Assembly (NCBI GenBank): GCA_015501055.1
Contig: JADNYV010000031.1
Location: forward strand, 62,001-126,000
Direction of reading: 5' to 3'
Source: Mucidula mucida
Taxonomy: Eukaryota; Basidiomycota; Agaricomycetes; Agaricales; Physalacriaceae
DNA length: 64,000 bases
Shown: positions 1 to 10,128 of the stretch, one piece after another
Layout: every line of letters starts with the position of its first letter
How positions within the stretch are numbered: the stretch's first letter is position 1
Program-made: the position numbers and the translations under genes
Notes under the pieces: generated by a model
Database searches by the model: none
What the model saw: only the letters and a program-made list of their open reading frames with translations
Told to the model about the DNA's origin: nothing

Positions 1-376
1 TCATCATGTCCCGGTGCTGCTCCCCTCGCAGTTGCTGGGGGATGCAACTGTGGCATAAATAGATTGTGATTGGAGGTGGAGTGAGTGTGCACTTGCCACC
101 ATTACCAAGTCACTTACAAGTCGACTTGGACGGGGCGAGTGTAGCGACTCAACCCGCACCAACGACTTGACTCCCAAGTTGATTCAGTGATGACCCGTAT
201 CGCTTGCCAGCTCGCGAGTCATCGGATTTTGGAGTGGATACCCAATAGACGATAGACAAGTCGCGAGTTGGACTAGTATGGGCGTGGATGTCCCTCCGGA
301 CATGCTATTCCTTAGTTTCTAGTGCTTTCTGCTGATGCGAAGCTGGTAATAGGTATTCCATTATGTTAAATACTGT
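1..376. other. Intergenic, no gene recognised
   Basis: No reading frame here resembles a protein. Bases 110-270 are rich in short GAGTCG/CGACTC-type words and their near-complements, such as aagtcgacttgg and cgcgagtcatcgg, without a clear repeat unit. The 3' end of the alpha-kinase pseudogene abuts this stretch. Confidence 0.4.
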
Positions 377-377
377 A

Positions 378-3342
378 CTAGTACAACTTGTCATCGTCAT
401 TGTCATTGCTCTTCTCATTCTTGTTGTGCTTTGTTCCCTGAGACTTGAAGGGTTCTAATCCCAATGAGATGCATCGCTATATGCAACCATGAGTGTCAAT
501 GAATGTTCTAATGCCAGCCTTGCCATGGTCACCGATGATGCTATTGCTAGCAAAGAGTGTCAATTGAATATAGAAAGAGAGAAGGATGTGTACCCTGTTT
601 TGGTGTGAGTCATAAGATCGAATAGGATGTCTTTGTTGTTGAAGGTGGAGGCTACAAAAGGCAGAAAGCTAGTACGACTAATGACAGATGAAGACAGATA
701 GAAACATACTCTGGATGTCAGCGAGAACGACGGTGTTCTGTGATGCCTCATAGACGAAATGTGCAAATGCATTCATGATGTTGCCCAGCTTGTTGTTGTT
801 ATGCGAGGGATGCATATTTGTTCCACTCCACTTCTGTGATTCACGAGTTCGAAGACGCTCAAAGAGCCAAGGAAACACCCATTGGTTCTTGTTTGGTGCG
901 TCTGTGTCAGCATCATCTGGAAAGGCTGATGCGAGCTCAAGATATTCGTCACGACAGGTCCTCGAGGCTATAGTTGCAGGATACTCGAGAGTAGGATCCT
1001 CTAAGACAACCTTGTAGACAAGAAGAAACTCAGCAACTTCAAGTCCTGTCGTGAAGAGTGAGTAAAGGTCAAACTGTGTTGAACACAAAGTTCTCATGGT
1101 CAGTGCTAACGTCAACCCTGCTCTGTCTGGCATGTGTTAGCAACTGACTATAGCCACGAGACTAAACCAGGTACCACAGCAAGAACTAAAGAAGAAAGTG
1201 TTTGTGTTCGTAAGACTAGGCTAGGCCAGGTGTATAAACAAGATCGGAACTAAAGTACAATGGTGCTACGCTACTGCTTATATACTAGTAAGTTGGTGTT
1301 TGGAACTCCTTGTCCATACGTGTTTCCACTAGGGATGCTCCACGCCCTTGACCCAGTGTTGTATGCTACTAGTCCGTGAAACCATTAAATACGAGTGGTA
1401 ACTGCATATAAGTAATAATACTGAAACAACCATGTGTGCTACGAGTGTTGGTGGTGTGTATACAATAGGAAGTCCATGAGGTTTCGGCATGTATGATGTC
1501 ATCCATGTGTTGGGTGTGTGTCCGATATGAGTACGGCTTTGGTAATGAAAAGGAGTATGATCGGTGACAAAACAGATGATGAAACAGTCCGTTGGTTGAT
1601 AAGACGAGCTCCACAATAAGATATAATAAGATTGAAAATGTGAAAATATGGCGATTCATAACAGCATGCTCCTTGAACTGCTCAAGAAAGTAGCTTCTCT
1701 GTGCAAAACAGTGTCCTTCCCTTTCTAGCGCATCACCATTCTGAGTAATGGAGATAAGATCCTTGCCGGCACCAATGTTAAAGTAATGTTTGGCTGCCCA
1801 TCTTGCACCACGAAAGTTTGCCTAGAAGTACAGATGAATTCAGCAAAATTCAAATGATGATGATTCGAAAAGTACCTGATACACAACTTGCATGTTGCCC
1901 CGAGCGTATTCTTCGTTGCAAATACTTCCAGGCTCAAGTTTAATATTAGGATCACTGAGATTTGGCTTTGTAATTGTAACACCACCAGAACCATTAACTG
2001 AGATAGAGCAAATGGCGAAGCAAGCAGCAGTGTATCCCATAGGCTGGAAGGTAAAGACAAGTGGTGGTGCCATAGATGCTGTATTGAACATGAAAAGTCT
2101 CATATCTGTTCAAGTGCCAAAGACGTACTATTTGCGCTTTTCTGTCTCTTGACTACCTGAGCGTCGGAAGGTAAGGTGCTGGATGAAAGTACTAAAGCCT
2201 TTTGCTTGTCCTTATCTCGGTCCTTCTTCTCTCGTACAGTAAGCATACACAGCGGGAGAGGACAGTCGTTATGTTCATTCTTGAACTAAGTAACAGTTAC
2301 TATAGGAGCAAGCGAAGCGAACAGCGTACTGTGACATACTTTATCGAGCTTGATGTGGGCCTCGAAATAGACAAATGGAGCCTTCGGATTATATCCTGAA
2401 GGAGATCTTTTCGTAATAACAGTGTTGAGAAGAGAATTGTGGATATCATGGAAGTTACAAAGAGTACCAGAGTCACTTCCTGTTTTGATAATTTGATTGT
2501 TGATGAATCGGAAGTCGACATCCCTTCTGTTATTCGAACAGGATCAGCGAAGTTCATACAAGCAGAGCATATTCACATACCGAGTACGACTATAACTGCA
2601 GTCATCATCTCAACTAACATTCAATGTATTGAGAACACATTGAACGACATCTATTTGCAGCTCTGAATAGGGCAAAGAATGTACAAGCAAGATGTGTACC
2701 AGAGAAACTCATGTCACCAGAGAAGTATTGATTAACCGTTCCAAGACCTTCCTTTGTGTCGACCTTTGGAGCAACAGGATTCATGATAACCTGAATCATT
2801 GCAGGACCGCCAACTTTTGAAGCAGTAGGGGTAGTTTTATTTGTGCGGTTTGTTCCGAAGCATGTAGAAGTAGCCTCAGCTCGTTCTTGGTCTTTGGCCT
2901 CTTGAATCTTCCGAAGAGTTTTGTCCAAGTTATCATTGGGAGCCGTTACTGTTTTCAATGTTGTAAGAACTTGAATTCTGAGAGACAAATTGACATGTGC
3001 CTTTTGTTTGTCAACACTGTTCACATCTGCCACAGAGCGGATTCTGAGTATCAGTGATCCGGTAAGAAGCAACACCACAGTCCAAACACTGGGGTATGTC
3101 CTTTAAGAGTTGAGTATTGCATGCTATGCATAGAAAGCTAAGTGAACACATACTTTCTTGACTGCACAATCTGCAGCTGTCAAGTTAGAGAGCATCAAAC
3201 ATTTTGCACAGAGACTAGAATAATTCTTCTCTGGAAAGCGACGATAGCAGCTGTTTTCAGGATGAGATATATCAAGACACTGGATGAGATTAGCAGAAGG
3301 GTCCGCCATGCCAGATACCATTCCGCACTTGGTGTGGTTCAT
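378..3342 (-). pseudogene. Alpha-type (atypical) protein kinase, fungal class, interrupted by solo LTR and in-frame stop
   Basis: Alpha-kinases are Ser/Thr kinases with a zinc-stabilised C-lobe. The start is the ATG at 3342. The N-terminal region carries paired cysteines (SLCAKC near 3230; QCLDCG and LCGRC near 3005-3045), as in many basidiomycete alpha-kinases. The catalytic part lies at about 700-1134 plus 1664-1815 and reads FVYEASQNTVVLADIQ, followed after an intron by DILFDLMTHTKT (about 595-635) and then GDHGKAGIRTF with HGC (about 485-530). The family normally ends H-x-C-N-x-x-C. Here a TAG (477-479) falls between the two zinc cysteines, and the downstream frame still reads RCISLGLEPFK up to a stop at 378. 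A 529-bp solo LTR sits inside an exon (1135-1663). If it and one GCATG copy are removed, the reading frame joins. Exon borders are approximate. The family call is strong. The pseudogene status rests on the LTR and the stop. Confidence 0.72.
1135..1663 (-). repeat. Solo LTR A of the chromovirus family, in an alpha-kinase exon
   Basis: The LTR is 529 bp, begins TG and ends CA, and is nearly identical to the LTRs at 31448 and 37441 in reverse orientation. It is flanked by a perfect 5-bp target duplication, GCATG (1130-1134 and 1664-1668). There is no internal sequence, so it arose by LTR-LTR recombination after insertion. Confidence 0.93.
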
Positions 3343-3734
3343 TTATACTGACAATTCAAGTTTAGCCTCGTTCGATGAAAATCCGCCTCAACCATCTAGG
3401 TCTCAGTACTAGCCCAATATGGCCCATCCCGCCTTGACCACCTAAGTCTGGGTACCTATGCCTCAACCGCCTAGGTCTCTGCACTTGGCCTAATCTGACT
3501 CAATCCCACCTCAACTGCCTAGATCACACTCAGCCTCAAGTGTCTAGATCGCAGTTGATGCTGCAACGATGACTGCTACGGTCTTGGCCTTAGTATGAGG
3601 CCGAGCTGGAGAATAGCCTAGATTGTAACCTCATCTTCAGTTCAACCAGCTTGAGGTCTTAAGGTGTAAGGCAAGGCTTCAAAAGCAGTAGTATATCGGA
3701 GTAGTTAATATATACAAACATCTTTAGAGAGTGT
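3343..3734. repeat. Spacer with degenerate 'CCTCAACYRCCTAGRTC' repeats
   Basis: Between about 3385 and 3560 a word close to cctcaaccgcctaggtct recurs about five times (near 3388, 3430, 3468, 3510 and 3534) with diverged spacers of about 24-45 bp. No gene is visible. It could be a decayed minisatellite. Confidence 0.5.
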
Positions 3735-4022
3735 ACATCTCAACCTGTTCTATCAAAGGAAGCATTTGAGCAAAAATCTCCCAGCCGGCAGACATTAAAA
3801 GCTTTGGGCCCCTAATCTGATTATAGACAACTTCCGCGTGCTTGGAAAACTCTTCATCGACAAAGTCAAAGCACTCCGCTCAAGTTTTTGGAAGGATGGC
3901 CCGCAAACCAGCAATAACTGTGTGATCAATAGGTATTCCGCAGTCTTCTAAGCTGTATCTCTCCGGAAAATCCAAAACAACGTCTGGAGCAACGCCAGAA
4001 GGCAGCAGCTTACTGTGCTGAG

Positions 4023-4552
4023 TGTTAGCGACTGACTATAGCCACATGGCTAAACCAGGTACCACAGCAAGAACTAAAGGAGAAAGTGTTCACATTTGTA
4101 AGACTAGGCTAGGCCAGGTGTATAAACGAGATCGGAACTAAAGTACAATGATACTACACTACTGCTTATATACTAGTAAGTCTGTGTTTGGGACTTCTTG
4201 TCCATACGTGTTTCCACTAGGGATGCTCCACGCCCTTGACCCAGTGTTGTATGCTACTAGTCCGTGAAACCATTAAATACGAGTGGTAAATGCATGTAAG
4301 TAATAATACTGAAACAACCATGTGTGCTACAAGTGTTGGTGGTGTGTATACAATAGGAAGTCCATGGGGTATCGGCATGTATGATGTAATCCATGTGTTG
4401 GGCGTGTGTCCGACATGAGTACGGCTTTGGTAATGAAAAGGAGTATGATCAGTGATGAAACAGATGATGAAACAGTCCGTTGGTTGATAAGACAAGGCCC
4501 CCGATAAGATATGATAAGATATGAAAATGTGAAAATATGGTGATTCATAACA
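4023..4552 (-). repeat. Solo LTR B of the chromovirus family
   Basis: The LTR is 530 bp with TG...CA ends, in minus orientation. It is flanked by a perfect 5-bp target duplication, CTGAG (4018-4022 and 4553-4557). It interrupts an open frame of the broken gene at 3735-5700. Confidence 0.93.
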
Positions 4553-4644
4553 CTGAGTGCGTGTGGGCTGATCGTTGAACCAAGTCTTGAAGCGCTTAAC
4601 CTCATAACATGCAATTTGGGACCATACCCAATTGAAAAGCTTGC

Positions 4645-5174
4645 TGTTATGAATCGCCATATTTTCACATTTTCACATCTTATCATATCTTATCGGGGGC
4701 CTTGTCTTATCAACCAACGGACCGTTTCATCATCTGTTTTGTCACTGATCATACCCCTTTTCATTACCGAAGCCGTACTCATGTCGAACATACATCCAAC
4801 ACATGGATGACATCATACATGCCAATACCTCATAGACTTCCTATTGTATACACACCACCGACACTCGTAGCACATATGCTTGTTTCAGTATTATTACTTA
4901 CATGCAGTTACCACTCGTATTTAATGGTTTCACGGACTAGTAGCATACAACACTGGGTCAAGGGCGTGGAGTTATCCCTAGCGGAAACATGTATGGGCAA
5001 GGAGTCCCAAACACAGACTTACTAGTATATAAGCAGTAGTGTAGTATCATTGTACTTTAGTTTTGATCTCGTTTATACACCTGGCCTAGCCTAGTCTTAC
5101 GAACGCAAACATTTTCTTCCTTAGTTCTTGCTGTGGTACCTGGTTGAGTCTTGTGGCTTAGTCAGTTGCTAACA
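4645..5174 (+). repeat. Solo LTR C of the chromovirus family
   Basis: The LTR is 530 bp in plus orientation, flanked by a perfect 5-bp target duplication, CTTGC (4640-4644 and 5175-5179). It lies only 92 bp from LTR B, in the opposite orientation. Each has its own target duplication, so these are two independent insertions. Confidence 0.93.
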
Positions 5175-5700
5175 CTTGCTACAAGATGTGAATCAATATG
5201 AAAAATTGGGCAATGGACGACTTACACCTGAAGAGGATCAGGTCCATTGAACCAATGTTCCTCCTTTCCTTTCTCAATGTGAAGTCGTAGATCTGGACCG
5301 TTGAAGCAACGAAAATAGAGCCAGGAAGATTTAATCGGGATATTGTCAGTACTTTTAAGAGCCATGAACACCGGCTCATCCTCAAAGGAAATCTCGGGAG
5401 CGCAGATTTCACTGTAATAATCAGTTCAGATGCGGAACTGAAAACTCAGAAATGTATAACTTACCGAAGAGCGATATGTAAAGCACACATTTTGGCAGGC
5501 TCTGTGCCACCATCTACAGTGATCTTGAGAGGCATTTCTACAGAGAGGGTCAAGTATGAAACAATAAGTAAGGACAGTAGACTTAGTACTAGTATTAGTT
5601 CTTGTCCAAGCTGTCATAATTAGACGTACGCTTTCCATTGTTGTGCCCATTGGCTCCAGTCGAATTCACCATGGCGCGTGGTCATGATTTGGGCACAAGA

Positions 5701-7912
5701 AGGACCAGCTTAGTCATATGACACCACTACTTATTCTGGAAGTGGAACAAGTAGACCTAAATATCAAGTTAGTATCAGTGATTGAAGATATATGCCTTAC
5801 CTTAATTTCTGTGTCCTCATCTCGCTTAGAACACAGAGCCCCAGAAGTTACAGCACATTTCGCGGTGGAGTGTGTGTCAGACGCGATCAGTCAGCATTCC
5901 GATCAGAATCTTGAAGTTGGGATTGTTGTCAGCATTCGCATAGCCTCTGGAGTCCTCATATTGCAACGTCGCCGTCTGGTATCATCCTCGTTTGATTAGG
6001 CAGCCATCATCCTTATTGGGCTAGCGTAGTGCATGGCGGGTCAGTCGTCAGTGTCGCAAGTGGCTCTCGTCCTCGCCCTCGTCCAGTCAAGGTCTTGTTC
6101 CCATAACCGTCTTCTCCTCGCTGTCGTCAGGCTTCATTCCGGGCCATATATCGGTGTGGCAGACTGACAGTAACCTGAGGGCTCAAGCAGCACCTGACTG
6201 CCACTGTGCTGTGCGAGTGATTGCGGGGGCCGAGCCAAGTGGAGTGCAGGGGACTTCAAGGGGATTTGGGATCGATGGAGAGAGCTCACGCTGGCGGACT
6301 TCGAAAAACCCGAAGTTCAACATGCACGTGAGCGAAAACCTGCTGCCGTCTTTCGGCAGAGAGCGGCGGGAAACAGCGAGGTGAAATTACGGCTCGTATC
6401 TGATGACTTGATGGCGGGCGATAAGAGATCTGATGCCAGAAATCATTCCGCGCTGCAACTTGAATTATTGTTGGGGCTCAAGTTCTACTATTTCAGTGAC
6501 TTTGATGAAATGTGACAAAATGGTGCCACAAAAGTGCCGTTCTGACACAATTGATTTTCGTCGGAACGGCATCGCTGATTTCGGTGTCGTTTGTTCACTC
6601 CGAATGTCTGGGTGTGTAGTGGAGCAAGATCAGCGTTTAAATAGACCGGATGCCGGCCCACTCATGGTACCCACGTGTCAAATCACAGCTCTCCCTTTCT
6701 CCACAACCAAGCTTTGAGTTGGGTTTCAAAGGCTTCTTTTGATAGGACGAGGAGCTATTTCAAGAACAGACTTACTATGACTACGTTTATACCATCTGGA
6801 CATACGATTCTGTGGCGCAATTCTCATATCTAGTAGCTAGCTTGTGTCTATCTTTACTTGCGCGTGTCTCCCAGCTTGAACTACTGGGTATGCCATGACA
6901 CTCCGATCCTCGTACTGCACGCGGCAATGCTCTCCAACTCCTTCGTGGACAGTGGCGCCTCTCCCATAGGTATACCCGACACCTCGCGATACTCGGTGTT
7001 TAGGCCCTGCACTGGCAGGCATCCGCGACACGCTAGCCTCATCCGCACAAAAAGGCTGCAATAGGGAATTCATCCGACTCGGCTACCTTTGATCCGTCAG
7101 ACAAAAACAGACCGTCTCTCTCTCAGGAAGGACGCACGGGGTTGCTTGTGGACCGTCGTTCTCTGGCATGGGGATGGATGTTTGACTCGGGGAAACTAGT
7201 TTGTTCTTCGATCTTCACGGACCTCTCATGCGGCGACAGGGAGTCGTTCACCCATGGAACCACGGGGAACATTGGTACCTGCGCCGTAAAGATACAAGAG
7301 AAGGTGTCTAATAGATTATGAGAAAACGTCTCTCGACGCTCACACACCTGTCCTTTCAATCCCGAGTGGCGACCTCATGAACAAATCATTGAGAATCCAT
7401 CACGAACGTTCCCAGAGCGCTATCATCGGCGAGGGCAGGGAGACCAAAGCCCATGGGTTTACGCGTCCTGCCCGTCGTTTGCTCTATAATAACAATCTGG
7501 GATATCATAGAGACGGGTGCCAGAAATACAGAGGCGCCATGTGAATTGGAGGCGCTACGCCACCATGAGTAATTGTCTAGCTCAAGTCAATTTGCACACC
7601 ATGGCTGAGGAGCTGTCTTTACTCCCAAAGCCTCGTATCGATTTAGCGGGCTATTCATGGGACGGTCCAGATCTCGGCGGAAGGCTGCGCCCCGGCCGGA
7701 GGCGGCGCGTTATTTATGCCATTTGAGGACGGATTGACAGATGGCAGGGAGACTGAGGAAGAGAAGAGAGGCGAAGGGTATCGAACAAACTTTTTGTGCA
7801 AGGACCGTTTCCTCCGCTGGCTACCTGGATTTCATTTCCCCCGCCGGATTGGGGTTTGCTATTATTATTGAATGTGGCCAAATACACAGTGTCTGTTATC
7901 TGTGAAATCAAG
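5701..7912. other. Long intergenic region, no gene supported
   Basis: Only short open frames occur (for example 6433-6717 plus and 6837-7073 minus). None has domain sense or a convincing splice chain. A possible upstream exon of the broken minus-strand gene lies near 5885-5985 (it reads YEDSRGYANADNNPNFKI). From about 6000 the base composition becomes more GC-rich and promoter-like. Confidence 0.35.
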
Positions 7913-8137
7913 TCATGGGGGGGTGGATATACATTTCCTATCAGATATTCGAGATTCCCGTCTGCCAGCCTTGAGGCGAAAGGGAGGAACAAGGAGCTTA
8001 CGTAAGCGAATGAAGGAGATCACGGTGACAAACCCAGCACCTCCCACCTTTACCACAAACCACCACCAGTGCCGTTTAGTGAGCTCGTCGTCGTCGTCGC
8101 CAGCGTCTGCATTTTCTTTTGCGACGACGAGAGGCAT
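7913..8137 (-). CDS. Possible small single-pass membrane protein, divergent from the kinase
   Basis: This is a short frame with its ATG at 8137. It reads an acidic N-terminus (AGDDDDELTKRH) followed by a hydrophobic segment (WWWFVVKVGGAGFVTVISF), which would make one membrane span. A GTAAGC donor follows near 8003 and could splice to a short tail. It diverges from the kinase gene across about 205 bp. The acid run comes from a GTC repeat, so the frame may be chance. I do not recognise a family. Confidence 0.28.
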   Translation of the reverse strand: MPLVVAKENADAGDDDDELTKRHWWWFVVKVGGAGFVTVISFIRLRKLLVPPFRLKAGRRESRISDRKCISTPP

Positions 8138-8341
8138 TTTGCCTGCTCGACTGTCGCCTGTCCGCCTTGATATCGCCGTTAACCACCTCCTCCCGCAGCG
8201 ATGATATCTCTCTAAACACCAGCCCTCGCAATCTCGTTATTTCCCTCGTCCAAGTCCGCCTTATAATCCTAATTTTCTTGCTTTTTCCCCCAATCCATCG
8301 CCATCACCAGGATAGCCACTCCGACTACCAATTTTACGCGA

Positions 8342-10128
8342 ATGCATAACGCCACGATGACTGACCAGGACGACACTACGCAGACGGACGGCGAGGGCCC
8401 CGACGGCTCCGATAAACCGCCGCATGACCGTCAGCGCACTGTTCATTCAAAGTCCATTAATGGCACCAGTATCCCTATCCCGCCTCCCGACAGCAACGCA
8501 TACGAGAAACAACCCGGTACGACCGTTCTTGAGCTGACAAAGCTTTCTTTGGCTGCCTCTTCTGTCGTCGCCCCTCCACCCCCAAAGATTACCCATACCA
8601 AAGAGCTGTCTCTCTCAAATGGTAGCACGTCCACCGCGTCCTCCCCCACAGTCTCGGAATCAGACTGGGGCAGTGCTCCGTCGACGAGACCGCCAAGCAG
8701 AGCACCCAGCATGTCCGCGGGCACGTCGGGTGGCAAGGTCAGCTCCCTTGCACCTCCCCCACAGGCCTCTGCCGCACGGAATGGCACCAAACCCCCCTCT
8801 TCACCCCCCTCCAAGCCACCATCGGTCACCGACGGTGGCGGACACAAGTTTAATCTAAAAGATCTGCTCGGTTCCGGCCCAAAACTCTCACGCAAGTCGT
8901 CGCAGCGCTCGAATGGCAGCAGTCGCCGCTCTGACGGCGGTGAGAGCGATGGCGAGCGGAGGGGTCCGCGATCTAACGCTGGCGATAGTACTACGAGTCT
9001 CACACAAAAGTACGGAGTGTGTCAAAAGATTGCGATTGGCAAGGGTGCTACGTCAGTTGTTCGTCTTGCCCACAAGTGGGATCGTAGTGAAGAGAGACTG
9101 TACGCCGTTAAGGTATGTTTTCAGTCTCATGTTTCTATTTCGCATTCTTAATCTTTCTAGGAATTCCGCAAGCGTCGCAAAAACGAGACTGAGAAGGATT
9201 ATGTCAAAAAGCTTACGGCCGAGTTTTGCATCTCGTCTACGCTGCACCATGTCAACATTGTCGAGACCGTCGATCTTGTTCAAGACGAGTCGCAAAAGTG
9301 GTGCGAGGTCATGGAGTTTTGTCCAGGCGGCGACTTGTATGCGGCGATTAAAAAGGGTGGCATGAGCCCCAGCGAGGTCGAGTGCTGCTTCAAGCAGATC
9401 TTGTGTGGTGTTTCGTACCTCCACAGTCAAGGTGTTGCCCACCGCGATTTGAAGCCAGAGAATCTGTTCTTTGACACTAAAGGTCACCTCAAGGTAGCCT
9501 TAATTCTCCGAGCGTTGCCTGTCTCTAACGCCCGTTGTCAGATTGGCGACTACGGTGCTTCAACGGTGTACCGCCTGCCATGGGAGGCAACCATTCACAT
9601 GTCGACGGGACTCTGCGGCAGCGAACCGTACATCGCGCCCGAGCAGTTCTTGGGCAAACGTAAGCGTTGAGCTTCTCCTTCCTGAGCCCAGCTGACAGGC
9701 ATGCAGCCTACGACGCGCGGCTCGTGGATATTTGGGCGTGTGGGGTCGTGTACTATTGTCTCCATTTCCAGGAATTGCCATGGCGAGCAGCGCAGCCTGC
9801 GGATGCCATGTATGCAGCGTATGCGTCCGCGTGCCAGGCGAATCCCCTCCCTTCGCCGTCCAAGGACAAGGAGAAGGAGAATGAGAAGGACAAGAACCTT
9901 CCCATGCCGTCCACGATCAATAATCTCTCCCCGAGAGCGTGCAGGCTTCTAATCCGCCAGATGCTTGAGCCGAATCCGAAGAGGAGGCTGGATATCGAGG
10001 CTGTCATGCGGGACAAGTGGGTGCAGGGGATCGAGGTGTGCCATGAGGTGGACAAGCCGCACCATGTCCATGTACATGCGCAGAGTATGGTGCAGGCGCA
10101 GCTGAGGGAGGTTGGGTATGATCGCTGA
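8342..10128 (+). CDS. Ser/Thr protein kinase, HAL4/NPR1-like fungal family
   Basis: The model is join(8342..9112, 9161..9493, 9542..9659, 9707..10128), giving 547 aa with all introns 47-48 bp and GT-AG. An alternative start is the ATG at 8357. Residues 1 to about 215 are a Ser/Pro-rich, low-complexity regulatory region, typical of HAL4/SAT4- and NPR1-type kinases that control plasma-membrane transporters. The kinase domain follows: glycine loop AIGKGATSVVRL, VAIK-type lysine in LYAVKEFRK, catalytic loop HRDLKPEN, activation segment starting IGDYGAS, and the YIAPEQF (APE) motif. The metal-binding DFG is DYG here, so the Asp is kept. A short Lys/Glu insert (KDKEKENEKDK) sits in the C-lobe. The assignment to this fungal group is by overall pattern. 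Kinase activity is inferred from the intact K, D and D residues. Confidence 0.9.

Larger units (their letters stand above)
3735..5700 (-). pseudogene. Unrecognised basidiomycete protein gene broken by two solo LTRs and a TGA
   Basis: Minus-strand exons can be chained. A possible start reads MTTRHGEFDWSQWAQQWK near 5660, then EMPLKITVDGG (about 5470-5530), EICAPEISFEDEPVF to GPDPLQ (about 5230-5410), KLFNWVWSQIACYEVKRF (4553-4644), and LLPSGVAPDVVLDFPERY onward (3735-4017). LTR C lies between the third and fourth pieces and LTR B between the last two. With each LTR and one target-duplication copy removed, the frame continues without a break. A TGA at 3890-3892 interrupts ILPKT/AECFDFVDEEF and would be a CpG-to-TpG change of CGA. 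The tail from KLFNWVW vaguely recalls C-terminal parts of basidiomycete integrase-core-like proteins, but I cannot identify it. A further possible exon lies at about 5885-5985. Confidence 0.5.

Noticed and set aside
8443..9003. 186-codon minus frame
   Set aside because: It is the antisense of the Ser/Pro-rich exon of the kinase gene and follows its codon bias.
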